Assembly: GCA_015680685.1 (NCBI GenBank)
Contig: MNCI01004656.1
Location: forward strand, 380,718 to 444,717
DNA length: 64,000 nt
Reading direction: 5' to 3'
Origin: Gnetum montanum
Taxonomy: Eukaryota > Streptophyta > Gnetopsida > Gnetales > Gnetaceae
Shown: one piece after another, positions 33,640 through 44,840 of the stretch
How positions within the stretch are numbered: position 1 is the first letter of the stretch
Layout of the letters: the number at the start of each line of letters is the position of its first letter
Program-made: the position numbers and the translations under genes
The notes under the pieces: generated by a model
Databases searched by the model: none
What the model saw: only the letters and a program-made list of their open reading frames with translations
Told to the model about the DNA's origin: nothing

Positions 33640-34110
33640 TCAATTTTCCACTTGTTCATGAGTCTATAACGACATGTGATAGAATAACCAAGAATAAAGA
33701 TGATGTGCCTCATCAAGTCAAAGTAGTTTACTAATATCCAAATTGCTACTATCTGAATTTGACTTTCATTCTTCATTAAGATGACTAGACGCAATGGAGG
33801 AACCTAGAAGACAACATTATATTATCACTTAATCATTTAGCTTCATCAATGCTCATGATATCGTTGATTAAGTTTTAACTTAAAATAGCTGCTAATGACT
33901 ACAAGATGGCTAATGAGATTTCTAGGCCTTTTTAGCTCACTTAAGACCAACTATAGAAAGATCATTTCATGGAGGCATACCATGAAGCCACTAAGGGAAA
34001 GGAGGTTACCATTCCATTGACATTGTAACATGAAAAGAAGGATAAATATTATCATTCATAAAAATCTAGTGGGAAGAATCCTCCCCCTTCATTGTAGATG
34101 ATATGGCAAA
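33640..34110 (+). pseudogene. E7 gag N-terminal fragment (decayed)
   Basis: From about 33752 the frame reads LNLTFILH, stop, DD, stop, TQWRNLEDNIILSL, with stops at the Gln positions of the FTFIxHQDxQM block of E2 and E6 gag. Then comes an open stretch with TAG stops (KIAANDYKMANEISRPF, then DHFMEAYHEATKGKEV) not matched elsewhere in the window. The capsid core is missing here; a gag linker fragment at 42646-42960 could be its continuation. Confidence 0.55.
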
Positions 34111-35693
34111 CCCATGACTACATTTAGTGTAACTTCCCTATCAATAATCTATAAAATCTTGTAAATAACTCCAAGGATTTGAAGTTAATATTGATTTACT
34201 AAATAAAAAAAGATATAAAATAAATAAAAATCATAAATTACAAGCATAAATACAATAGAGAAACATGACATAACAAAATTTCTTATTACTTGCATAAATA
34301 ATTACATAAAATTAATTTCAAAAAATGAAAATTATTGTCACCATAAAAGTGTAGATGTCAAAAAATAGAATACATTACATAATTAAAAAGTATGCAAAAA
34401 TATGATTTCAATGACATTGGATATCTAGAAATAAAGATATTTATGTTTGAATGTAGTAAAATTCAATAATAAAATTAATACAAATAATTAATAAAAAAAG
34501 ATTAAATTTCCTAAACATATAGTGTGAATCAAAATGAAAAATGATCCTTGCAATTTCATGATCCAAATAGCATAGATGAGAATTTCATTTATATTATATT
34601 TTATTGTTATTTACAAAAATAGATACATGGCTTAAATATGCAAATAGTGTATAAGGTTTCTATTTAACAAAAATACAAAAATATACAAAAGTTATTTTTC
34701 AAGTCCAAAAAGTTCATCTTACATAGAAATTGATCAATCTATTGTCCCACATTCCCATTTCAATGTTTCCCTAGCTACTCTAGGATTTTTGCATTGAATT
34801 GTAAGAGGAGTTAGAACCCCCTAAATAAGAAAGGTTATTTTATTTTCCTATTCATGGAGTTTAAAAATTTTGGCCAAAAATCTTAAGATATAGGCTAGAC
34901 AAAAGTTTTTAATTAAATAGTCAAAAATGTTTTGAAGTCTAGAAATGTTACAAATTCTCCAAAAAATCTAAAAATCTAAATATTTTATATTTTATCCTAG
35001 AATCTTTGAAGGCTAGGTCTTCATCACCCTCACACTACCAAAGGAATATAAAAATAGGTTATAGCATCATCTTACTACTAACATTAAATTTTCCTATTAA
35101 TTATTCAATGTCCAAAGATCAAATTTTCCAACAAAAATTCAAATATTATATATTTTATCTATGCATCTTTGAAGGATAAGTCTTTATTACACTCACTACT
35201 AAAGGAGTAGACTAACAAGTGTTAGAAAAAGTTTACTACTAACATAAGATTATCTTTGTGATTCCAAATGAGCTATTCATGGTTAGGTCTTAGTAATAGC
35301 CTTACTACTAATATCTTCAATGGTTGAAACATATATATCATAACTTTTTTCTTCACTTTCTCTCTCCACTAATACTTCTAAGATTCAAGGCCTTATAAGA
35401 AGCAAACTAGAACTCCAAATCAAATTCAATTTGAACCTATAGGATCCTTATCAAGTGCATTATGCAACCATATGCATAAGTCATCACTTATCCACATAGT
35501 TCAAATATTATAACTTTTGTAGAATTTATAGCAGAGTCAAAATGTGATATCTTGAGAACCATAACTTCGATGCTATTGAACCAAGAGTCAAAATTAGTAT
35601 TTTTGAACATTTTGGCACATTGGTAAGATAAAATTCTATGTATGTTGTCATCCTAAGGTACTTCCTTAATAAAGAAAATTTATGTGATATTTA
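34111..35693. other. No gene seen; target region of E1
   Basis: AT-rich sequence without a recognisable gene or element. It continues at 42223-42640 beyond E1. The last five bases before E1, ATTAT (35694-35698), are its target duplication. Confidence 0.5.
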
Positions 35694-35698
35694 ATTAT

Positions 35699-36500
35699 TG
35701 ATGGGACGTGATATCGCATGGGTTGCGATATCACGTATGCGATATCGCAGTCCGCTGCAATCTCTATAAATAAGAAGCAACACTCCCTTGTTTGATAGTT
35801 TCAGAGTTTTGAGAGTAGATTGTAGCTACACTCTGGCAGTTTGATCCCTCTAGAGATAGATTATTTTCCCGTGTCTGCTCGCAATGTGGTGAATGTAATT
35901 ATACAGCATCCTTTATTTGAGTGTGACATACTTGGACATGTGCATGACCGGAAATAAAGATCGAGATTACTTCATCATTAAAAAATTTACTTTGTCTATT
36001 TATTTAATTAATTGTTATTTATTACTTTCCTAGTTAATATTCTCTCACCCTTAAACTCCCGTTAGAATGCAGAATGAGTACGACTTGATTGCGAGCATTA
36101 AAGTGTGACTACTTGGTAACCCAGTGGCGTACCTAGGATCTGCGCTTGGTAATCCCAGTGGTAGTCATGCATGAAGTCCAAGATGTGTATGGATAATCAA
36201 GGAGCTACTCATCGCACTTAGGCTAGATTAGACTTTCTTACCCTTTCCTCCTAGCTTAGTTAATATTACCGTCCATTGCCTTCAGGAGTAGCATTAGATT
36301 AGGAACACATCATACACCTCACTCTAGACTAAACCATATGTGACAAAGCTAATACTAGTCCAGGTGGAAAGACAACAAATTGCGACCTAAGGCTAACTGT
36401 CTAGGTGCCACAACTAGTCCGTTTATGGAGTTCAATTAGATCACGCGTGAAAACGCTTATATTCGTATGGTTGAGTGTAGGGGTACCTCACCACTCATCA
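35699..36500 (+). repeat. E1 5' LTR (802 bp)
   Basis: It starts TGATGGGACGTG and ends CACTCATCA. U3 has three GATATC cores about 20 bp apart (35710-35750), each within a short palindrome (GCGATATCGC). TATAAATA lies at 35765-35772. Differences from the 3' LTR are mostly C/T and G/A, many at CpG. Confidence 0.93.
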
Positions 36501-36501
36501 T

Positions 36502-36519
36502 TGGCACCATTTCTGGGGA
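36502..36519 (+). promoter_or_regulatory. E1 primer-binding site (tRNA-Asp type)
   Basis: TGGCACCATTTCTGGGGA, one base after the LTR, matches the plant tRNA-Asp primer site at 14 of 18. Confidence 0.82.
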
Positions 36520-36638
36520 CAGTGCTAGTTATCTAGATTAGTTATATCATACAAGGTCAGTATAAAGGACTTAATGATATATCTTTTAAGAAAAAAAATA
36601 ATAATTATTAAAAGTCACACATAAATTCACACACAACA

Positions 36639-38620
36639 ATGCCTCTCCTACAGGACTATAATAATTCCACACTTAGTGAGGAAATTCATTGGAGAACCAA
36701 TGAATTATATGATGATGAAGATTGGAGTACACAACCTGAAGTGGGGTAAACATGAACAAAAACAACGTCATTCCAACACGCGAAAGCATAACTTACCTGA
36801 TGACGATGAGCTACTATTGGCCACTACAAGCTTAACGCAAATACAAGAGGCTATTCGAATCACACGTAGGCATCGTAAAGAGAGTTGTCTACCCAAGCTC
36901 GATTTAAAAAATTTTCCTAAATTTTTAGGATGCTATGACTTAGATCCTCATGAACATTTACAAGCCTTCTACGATTCTTGCAAATGGAACAACATTGATA
37001 ATTGTTGGCAAAAACTTAAGCTCTTTCCTATGATACTAGTTGACCAAGAAAAAGTATGGCATAGATTGTTAAAACCAAATTCAATATGACGTTGGTTATC
37101 AATGGTAGAAGTATTTAACGAAAAATGTCAAACCTATGCAAGGGTGTCAGCCTTGAGGAAACAAATCCAAGAGTGGAAACAAGAAAAACATGAACCCTTG
37201 GACATGGCCTTAGAAAGATATTATTCACTATTAAACAACTGTTTGGGCCATGGGTTTTTCGAGGAAAGGCTAATGTACCATATCATTGATGGGCTATGTA
37301 ATGAAACAAGAGAGACCTTAGGGATGTATGCCCAAGGTCAATTATACGAACTACAAACCCATCAGGTCCAAGAGCTTATTAAATGGGTGGCAAAGGAAGA
37401 AGGAGTATTGGCTAGATGGGAGAGTGTTGGAAAACCTCAATGGGACCAAAATTTCAACTTAACAAAGATCCATGATCATAAAAAGGAGAAATGAACCAAT
37501 CTCAAGGTGGAAACATCATCTTTACCAACACAACAATCATTAGAAGAAGTCGAGGTAAAGATCAACAAGATGTTGGAATGGACGTATCAAAAGTGTGGAG
37601 AATTCATCAACATCATTGGAGATAGAGTTTTGACAACCCAAGAAGTAGGACAAAATAATAGACAATCGAAAAGAAGGGATAAATAAAATAAGGGCCCAAT
37701 TGCCAATCATATGTATGAGTGCAACATATGCCTGTACGATCACCCCAAGGGCTAATGCCCAATATTGTTACATTTACAAGAGCATTGGGGAAATACATTA
37801 CATCTAGAGTTCGTACAGAGATACTGTGTTTGATCATAGTGGCAACAATCCCAGTCGTGGGGGAGACCACCCTTGGACTGGAGACACCCTTTGTATCATC
37901 CAAATCCAAATGCTTATCTTGTTCAACATTTTGTTTCTCCAATTGGGCCAATGAACTTTATGTCACCACCATACCATTCTCCTCAATACTATCAACCCAC
38001 GCCTCCAACACAACCACCACCTTGTGCACCTTTTGCTCCTCCTAACTTTCAACATTCTCATCCTTTCCCTCCTTCTACAACGCCACCAACTATTCCTAAG
38101 GTGCCTACACCATAGAAACAACCTCCGAATGTTACTTGCGCACCTGTTTCTAACAGCAGTGAGAAACCTTAGCAACATCAAAAGTGCCCCTTCTTTAAAC
38201 ATGGCCATAAGAAGGGACAACACACTTTCGATGCCACTACATCCTCCAACTCAGCAGAAGCTCAACACTGTGATGCACCCTTACCTTCGAACTCAACACC
38301 TCATGTAACTTCATTAGGACCACCAAATCACACTCCAACAACAATATAGCCCAATGAACATAAGAATGAAGAGCGACAACCCCATCCTTGCATACCATCT
38401 AATGGTCCCAAATATCATAGTGTGTCAACTCGTTATCTGGGAACTACATCGTATAAATTGTTCCACTATGCTCATTATAATCAAGTGTTTGAACCCTGAT
38501 GGGGTAAGTATGGCCAAGTTCCAATACATCCAACATGCAAGGATCCTCATCTTCCATTTATTAATCCTTTCCATCCTCAACCGATTAGTTATGGGGGATA
38601 TCCCCCATTCTAATAACAAG
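36639..38620 (+). pseudogene. E1 gag with proline-rich tail (nearly intact core)
   Basis: An ATG at 36639 (MPLLQDYNNS) starts the frame; a one-base shift near 36750 moves it into the frame open from 36676 to 37494 with a single in-frame TGA (37087-37089). The capsid core (about 36890-37420) shows LDLKNFPKFLGCYDLDP, KLKLFPMILVD, ARVSALRKQIQEWK, RYYSLLNNC and MYHIIDGL, a Retrotrans_gag pattern. From 37500 the frame decays, but a proline/histidine-rich tail is clear at 37870-38115 (PPYHSPQYYQPTPPTQPPPC). No zinc knuckle or protease follows. This is the least damaged gag here although the element has no polymerase. Confidence 0.8.
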
Positions 38621-40504
38621 CAGGATTAATAAATATTTTTCATTTTCTTTAATTTTTCAAATTTTTGTTTTTGCATTTTTCATTTTTCAACTTTCTTTTT
38701 ATCTTTTTATCTTTTTGTGTTTTTGTCCTTTTACATTTTTTGTAAGTAACCTCATCTATGAATAAAAGACTCATGTGGATCATTGGTTGAGGTGTGTTTT
38801 ATGTTATTAAGTCATGAGTGATCAATTATTTGGAATGCTAAACCCATTACACCCACTCATCCACTCTACAAATAAGAGGTTCTGTTTGAGGGTACAATGA
38901 TATTCTTGACATTCTTAAAACTTAAAATTAATTTTGTGTTCATTGTCCCCAGAATGAAGAAGGATGGACCAAGAGGGAATGATTAGGGTGTGACATAAAG
39001 GGGACTTGTAGATTCTCTTTGGTGATGTCTATGGGGGTTATCATGCAACGTGGTTATACTAAGATCCTTGTAGATCTAATGAAAATGGGAGTAAGAGTAA
39101 TCAAAAGGGCACACGAAAATCAAATTCTGTTCTAGGGGGTCCCATTGGAAAGACATGTACCCATGCCTAAAGGTTGGTGACTTCTCTGGATTTAGTAAAG
39201 TGAAAAAAAATAAAAAAGAAAAAATAAACAAAGTGCCGTAAAAAAAAATCACTCCTCCCTTGAAGAAAACGCCAAGTGATCGTACGCCTTGTTGTTATGG
39301 TACTCTCATAGTTGTTCATCATGGGATGAAACAATGCAATGTCACTAATTAGAAGGATGGACTTGGTCCTAATCTTGGAATGATGGGTTAATGACACGTT
39401 AATCATGCTTTACACGCAGGATTCACTATGCCCTGGGTCAGTTACCTCATGTCCCAATCTTGATGATCCTTTCTATAGTTCATCTCATCTCACTGTTCGT
39501 GTAATTGTAGCTCGTGTCCTATATAGCATAGAATTTTCATCTCATTCTGGTGATATTTACATGTGTGTGTTTTGTGGAGTTAGTGCGGATTACCTTTAAT
39601 CATTCTAGTGCCCACAGACACTTTAAGTGTGGTTACAAAAGGGCATTATAGGTTGAAACCTACTTTGGGGAGGATCCACTTGTGCAGTCCCTTGTAACCT
39701 TCACTGATTCTCTAGCTCACACACACCATTTCCTACCCTTATCTCATTTTTCATAATTTTCTTTCGCTATTATTATCCCTTCGATTCAACATTCCTATGA
39801 ATCATCACATACCCTTTTTCTCTACCATCTGAGGTCCTTATTGATAAATTCCACACCATCATAATTTTCGTGTCTTCAAAACCAATTGAATTACCCTAGA
39901 ACCCTATAACAATCATCTAGATGTCCTTAGTTTACATCGTTTAATTTCAAAAGAAATATTAAAAATTCGGTACATTCTCTAAGTGCCCTAACTTTGATGA
40001 AAATATATATATGTGACCTCCCTGCAACACTTACCATCATTTTCCACTATTCATGCAGGGGAGTTTTTCAAATTTTTTCTCTACGACTTGCGATTGTGAG
40101 ACCCTTGCGTTTATACCTATATCTCGCTCATTGGTACTTCGATTATTATTCCGTCTAAACCTACTTGAACCTGGAGTGTTTAGCTTAGTCATGGAAGAGG
40201 GGCACATGTTGAATAGTGCATAAATTTTTTGAAATTCATCATCGCCCAAAGGACATATTTAAGGGTAATTAGTTATAAAATTAAGAATAAAATGTGTCAA
40301 AAACAATTTCATCTCCTTAGCTATACTAGAAAATTAAATTTGGAAACCACCTAAGCAAAGACGACTTAACATTATAATCTTTCAAGGACATGTTATTCCA
40401 ATAATTATCACACGGAAATAAAGTAAATCTATTAAGGAAAGCAGTAAGGTATAACCTAACTTTGGTAACAACCTTACTAATGATTGGTCCCATGTGATTA
40501 CAGA
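38621..40504 (+). other. E1 untranslated spacer
   Basis: The landmarks of the other elements are present: GATTAGTTATGGGGGATAT at its edge (38583), a T-rich tract (38635-38745), an A-rich tract (39200-39250), a 'GGAAAGACATGTACCCATGCC' counterpart (39149) and a CCCACAGACACTTTAAGTG block (39611). No coding frame is supported. Confidence 0.65.
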
Positions 40505-41275
40505 TGGCCCTGAAACGTAGACACTAGGAAGGTCCTACTCAAGGTGTAATTAAACAGCCTAGGAGAGGTGAAGGACAAGTTCTTGCTGAACAACATGCAG
40601 AGTAGGAGGAATAATCATTTAGCATCCATTAAGAAGACCCTACTACTATATAATCAAGGCAAGTGAAAAGAGGAGCTGCAGCAATGTTTGAACAGGGATA
40701 ATATCTCACGCTAACCTAGGATTGTGTTCAAAACATCCATGAAAGGTCCATATTCACTATAGTGATCATGAAATTAAACTTTGGACCTTTCACAGAATTT
40801 GCTCTAGAGGCCATTAAGGATCACCTCAAAGGATCCCCATTATTGCCTACCCTCTCGGAAAGCGATGCCTGGTACTTAGGGGAAACGTACCAATTTTGGC
40901 ACAATAAAGATGTAGTGGTGTGACTATTGACTTCTCTTTTCAAGCCATTTTGAAGTATTAAACCTTCCAAATACAAGGCCAAAAGTTGCTCAGAACTAGC
41001 TGGACACTTTTAGAATCGAGCAACTTAATAAACTATTGATAGAGAATAAAAGGGTGGTGAAAGAACAAGAGAAGGCTGACTGGGATGCCTCTATGGCACA
41101 AGCACAAACTTACGTGCATGCAAGGAACTCAAGGCCTTACAATAGGAGAAAATCCAAGCCATACTTTGATGCCATCAACTTCTAAGACCTGGAGCACAAG
41201 AAAAGGGAAAGACACCAATGGAGGAGCCACCGCCACCAGGAACCACATGAGTTCCAAAGTTTTGTAGTTGTAGCA
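40505..41275 (+). pseudogene. E1 ORF3, shortened (decayed)
   Basis: It starts MALKR at about 40506. The N-terminal domain is recognisable: FGPFTEFALEAIKDHLK (about 40790), then SDAWYLGETYQFWHNKD (about 40865), aligned with SGEWYMGDMFLFWNN of E3. The PCLI block and most of the coiled coil are missing; only a short charged helix (LLIENKRVVKEQEKADWDA, about 41035) precedes the Pro-rich end (PPPPGTT, about 41225). At about 770 bp it is a quarter of the length of the E3 and E6 versions. Confidence 0.65.
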
Positions 41276-41399
41276 CTTTACTGTGTTGTGTCTTTCTTCT
41301 ATTTTCTTCCCACACTGTGGCATCATTTCATTATTTTTCCATGTAATAATCCCATACCTATCCACTATGTAATTACTGTAACTCGAGGATGAGTTTTTA

Positions 41400-41415
41400 T
41401 TTAGTCGTGGGGGTA
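41400..41415 (+). promoter_or_regulatory. E1 polypurine tract
   Basis: TTAGTCGTGGGGGTA immediately before the 3' LTR. Confidence 0.85.
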
Positions 41416-42217
41416 TGATGGAACACGATATTGCATGGGCCATGATATCATGTACATGATATCTAAGTCCATCACAAAGTCTATAAATAAGAAGAGGCTC
41501 TCCCTTGTTTGATAGTTTTGGAGTTTTGAGAGTAGATTGTAGCTAAACTTTGGCAGTTTGATCCCTCCAGAGATAGATTATTTTCCCGTGTCTGCCCACA
41601 GTGTGGTGAATGTAATTGTACGACATCCTTTATTCAAGTGTGATGTACTTGGACATGCACATGACTGGAAATAAAGATCAAGATTACTTCATCATTGCAG
41701 CATTCACTTTGTCTATTTATTTAATTAATTGTTATTTATTGCTTTCCTAGTTAATATTCTCTCACCCTTAAACTCCCGTTAGAACACAAAATGAATACAA
41801 CTTGATTGCCAACATTTAAGTGTGACTACTTGGTAATCCAATGGCATACCTAGGATTTACACTTGGTAATCCTAGTGGTAGACATGCACGAAGTCCAAGA
41901 TGTGTACGGATAATCAAGGAGATGCTCATCGCACTTAGGCTAGATTAGACTTTCTTACCCTTTCCTCCTAGCTTAGTTAATGTTACCTTTCATTGCCTTC
42001 GGGAGTAGCATTAGATTAGGAACACATCATACACCTCACTCTGGACTAAATCATACGTGACAAAGCTAATACTAGTCGAGGTGGGAAGACAATGAACTGC
42101 GACCTAAGGCTAACTATCTAGGTGCCAAAACTAGTCCATCTATAGAGTTCGACCAGATCGCACGTGAAAACGCTTGTATTCGTATGGTTGAGTGTAGGGG
42201 TACCTCACCACTCATCA
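41416..42217 (+). repeat. E1 3' LTR (802 bp)
   Basis: Same length and ends as the 5' LTR. The GATATC blocks of U3 are partly decayed (GATATTG, GATATCATG). TATAAATA is kept at 41482-41489. ATTAT follows at 42218-42222. Confidence 0.93.
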
Positions 42218-42222
42218 ATTAT

Positions 42223-42640
42223 AATTAAAAATGAACTTCGAAATCTAGTTTAATGAAAAAAGTAACAAAGGGTATGTCCTAGGTAGGATTAGGATCCAAA
42301 ATTCTCTATGAATAGAATATTAGATAATTACATATGTATAATAATAATAAAAGATGCATAATAAATAAGAAATGTGCATAAAGAATACAATATACATAGT
42401 AAAATATACAAAAGACCTATGGCTAAGCTTTAATAGTGGTAAAAGTGAAGGATACAAAACTTAAAAAAAGAATACTCTAGTAAGTATATTATATTCATTT
42501 ATGTAGGATAATAATAACTATAATAATAGTATATACAATAATAAAAGCTTATTATTTAGTGAATAAAAATTAGAACTAATCTATTGACACATAGTTAGCA
42601 ATAGTAACGAATTAAATCCATGCATTAAATTAAATAATTA
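42223..42640. other. No gene seen; right part of the E1 target region
   Basis: AT-rich, with several ATAATAATAA runs. No element was recognised. Confidence 0.5.
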
Positions 42641-42645
42641 AGCCT

Positions 42646-42960
42646 TTGCAAGCTACCAATGAAAAAAATAGAGTACGATTTATCATAAGAAGGATCTCTA
42701 GGCCTAGGTCTTGTAGTAGGCCATTTAGAGAAAAGCATAGCTGTCATAGAAATATAGTAAGCCAACATGACTCTCTTGGTTCTCCATCATCCTCATCATC
42801 ATCATTTTCAAGCTCTAATGAGGATGAGTATGGCCAAGGAAAAATGGTCAATGGTAGATGACCTAGTAAAATAATAAAAGAGACCATCAAAGATTTGTAG
42901 ATAGAGATGGTGGATGGTATTAAGATAAAGGACATAGATATTAGAGAGGAAATACAAGAA
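42646..42960 (+). pseudogene. Athila-like gag linker fragment
   Basis: A 71-codon open piece from 42646 has an Arg-rich segment (RRISRPRSCSRPFREKHSC) and a serine run (about 42783-42818), then DLQIEMVDGIKIKDIDIREE. The pattern matches the Arg/Ser-rich linker of E4 gag (about 27560-27680). The capsid core does not follow; the frame runs straight into LTR sequence. Confidence 0.55.
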
Positions 42961-43245
42961 ACATTTGTCAATAGAGTAGGTGAACCCTTGCAATTTTATT
43001 CCATAGTCTTAGAGAATAGTTAGTGATTGCTTGTAGTGTGGATTTGAGTCAGTTGTACAACATCTTATTCAAGTGGAAATGTACCTAGACACATTACATG
43101 AATGAAAATAAGGTCAAGATTGATTTTTATTCATTGTAGCACTTTGATTTAGATTAAATTTACTTTCCATGTAATTTTATGTTTCATGTACTTAGTTAAT
43201 ATTTACATTTCCATGTACTTAGCACTTTGATTTAGATTAAATTTA
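42961..43245 (+). repeat. LTR fragment (R-U5 part, E4 type) with internal duplication
   Basis: It matches the middle of the E4 LTR from TTTGTCAATAGAGTAG. A block reading AGCACTTTGATTTAGATTAA occurs twice (43138 and 43220). Confidence 0.7.
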
Positions 43246-43254
43246 CTTTCCAAT

Positions 43255-43815
43255 CTCTGTTATGCAAATTTGATGACACAGATAGTTGGAAAGATAAAGT
43301 CAAAGTTAGAAAAGTAGGTGGCCAGCTTGTACATCCTTTATGAGGGTAAGTTCAAGCATCACCATGACATCAAGAAAAAGCTAGAAATCACTATTATAGA
43401 GCTTGAAGTTCTTAGGAGTTAGTTTACAGACGAACGGTTGGTTGCTAAGAACCTAGCTAGAAGAATTAATGACTACCATGGGCTGCATAGCCTCATCAAG
43501 ACATTCAATATTGAGCATAAACAATTTGCAGCCTAGTTCATCAATGTCAAGGAACTATTCCTGGTAATGCCTTGTCCATGGAACATTTCTATAGTAGCCC
43601 ATGTTGGTGATACTACATGGACTGTATATGATTCTCAGAGTAAGGAGGAGAAGATGAAGGCATTGATAGATGCCTTTTGCTTTCCACTTGAAGTAGCAAC
43701 TACAGTAGAATAGCCGAAACCACTACCTTAGCCTCAATCACTATCACCATAAACGCCGAAGGTTGTAGAAGGTCCTTCAGCATCCTAGGAGCCTTCACCT
43801 CTTGGCACTATTTGA
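43255..43815 (+). pseudogene. E5 ORF3 C-terminal part
   Basis: One frame, unbroken except for TAG codons at 43315, 43420, 43534 and 43711, each at a Gln position in relatives. It reads ILYEGKFKHHHDIKKKLEI (coiled coil), AKNLARRINDYHGLHSLIK, NIEHKQFAA, then the C-terminal block VMPCPWNISIVAHVGD, SKEEKMKALIDAF and FPLEVATTVE. A Pro-rich tail ends with PLGTI and a TGA at 43813. It is the cleanest copy of the conserved ORF3 C terminus. Confidence 0.8.
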
Positions 43816-44020
43816 TCTCCTCTTCATCTTTGGCTATTAGAGGATTCTAATTGTTTAATTTTTTAGGGGTGTTCAATTTTTTTTCTTAAACATCCATTTT
43901 TGTAATTTTTGTAATACCATACAATTTGACACTTAGAGTCAGTTAGTCCATGATTTCATATCTTTCCAATTTTGTAAGAAGCTCAATCCTACTTTTGTTC
44001 ACTCAAGGATGAGTTTTCAG

Positions 44021-44035
44021 TTAGACATAGGGGTA
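44021..44035 (+). promoter_or_regulatory. E5 polypurine tract
   Basis: TTAGACATAGGGGTA immediately before the LTR. Confidence 0.75.
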
Positions 44036-44840
44036 TGATAAATCACTCACTGGAATGCATCAATAGGCATGCATCAATACCCATCAATTTATCCCTATTG
44101 ATGCATCCCCATCAACATAGTGTCTGTCTCTACCTATATAAATGCATGTACCCATCACAATTATTGCACATTAAGTTAATAGAGTAGCCATGTTCTTATA
44201 ATTTTCTTTCACCAGAGTTAGAATATTTTCCAAGTGGCCACATTAGGACTTCAAGGATTGTATGGATCCTTATCCAAACATCAACGTACCTAAACACTTG
44301 GATGTGCTAACAATAAAGACAAGATTCTTGGAACTCCTTACAACACTTAAGAATAGTCTAATATTTTCATGCATGTAGTTTATTGTTTATGCATTTTACA
44401 ATCATTTCCCTAATTAATACACTTAATAATCATACATAACTACGACTCCTTGAACATATCGTTAATGCTTGGTAATCCCAGTGGTGTTATGCTTGGTTCA
44501 TCCAGTAGCCTAACACTTGATAACCTAATAGCATTCCTAACGAGTTTAGGATGTGCATGGAAGGTGGGCCTAGATGCTAATGTTATAATAATTAGATTAA
44601 AATATTAGATAGTCAATTAGTTAACTCACAATCAATTAGTAAAAATCATGTACCTTGGCTTACACTTAACCATACAATTGCACTCCCACAAGTGAAGCCA
44701 AGAAGATAATGATCATGCCTCTAAGTCATTACCTTGCTTGTTGTGCATTTAGGAGCAAAAGTCCAAAAAATTCAATTAGATCACTAGTGCAATGATTATG
44801 ATTTGTATGATTGGGCATAAGGACTACTTGCCACTCATCC
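44036..44840 (+). repeat. E5 3' LTR (805 bp)
   Basis: It starts TGATAAATCACTC and ends CACTCATCC (CA changed to CC). U3 has GCATCAATA/ATTGATGCATC inverted blocks; the TATA-like box is CTATATAAATGC (about 44136). Confidence 0.85.

Larger units (their letters stand above)
35699..42217 (+). mobile_element. E1: compact non-autonomous Athila-like element (6.5 kb)
   Basis: Two LTRs of exactly 802 bp each, flanked by the perfect 5-bp duplication ATTAT (35694-35698 and 42218-42222). Inside are a primer site, the best-preserved gag of the window, a proline-rich tail, spacer, a shortened ORF3 and a polypurine tract. Protease, reverse transcriptase, RNase H and integrase are all absent: the proline-rich gag tail runs directly into the spacer at about 38590. 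The element's ends, priming sites and packaging gene are all there, so it could have moved only with enzymes from a relative. Confidence 0.92.
43250..44840 (+). mobile_element. E5: 3' end of an Athila-like element
   Basis: Only the ORF3 C terminus, polypurine tract and 3' LTR remain. The left edge abuts an LTR fragment of another subtype, so the element was truncated or recombined. No target duplication can be scored. Confidence 0.8.

Noticed and set aside
35700-35760. GATATC repeats as a CRISPR-like array or an origin
   Set aside because: They are short palindromes in the U3 of an LTR, with no constant repeat-spacer pattern.
37613-38223. Overlapping open frames on both strands in the E1 gag tail
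   Set aside because: All arise from the low-complexity proline-rich coding region; only the plus frame with PPxxPPP composition matches the other gag tails.
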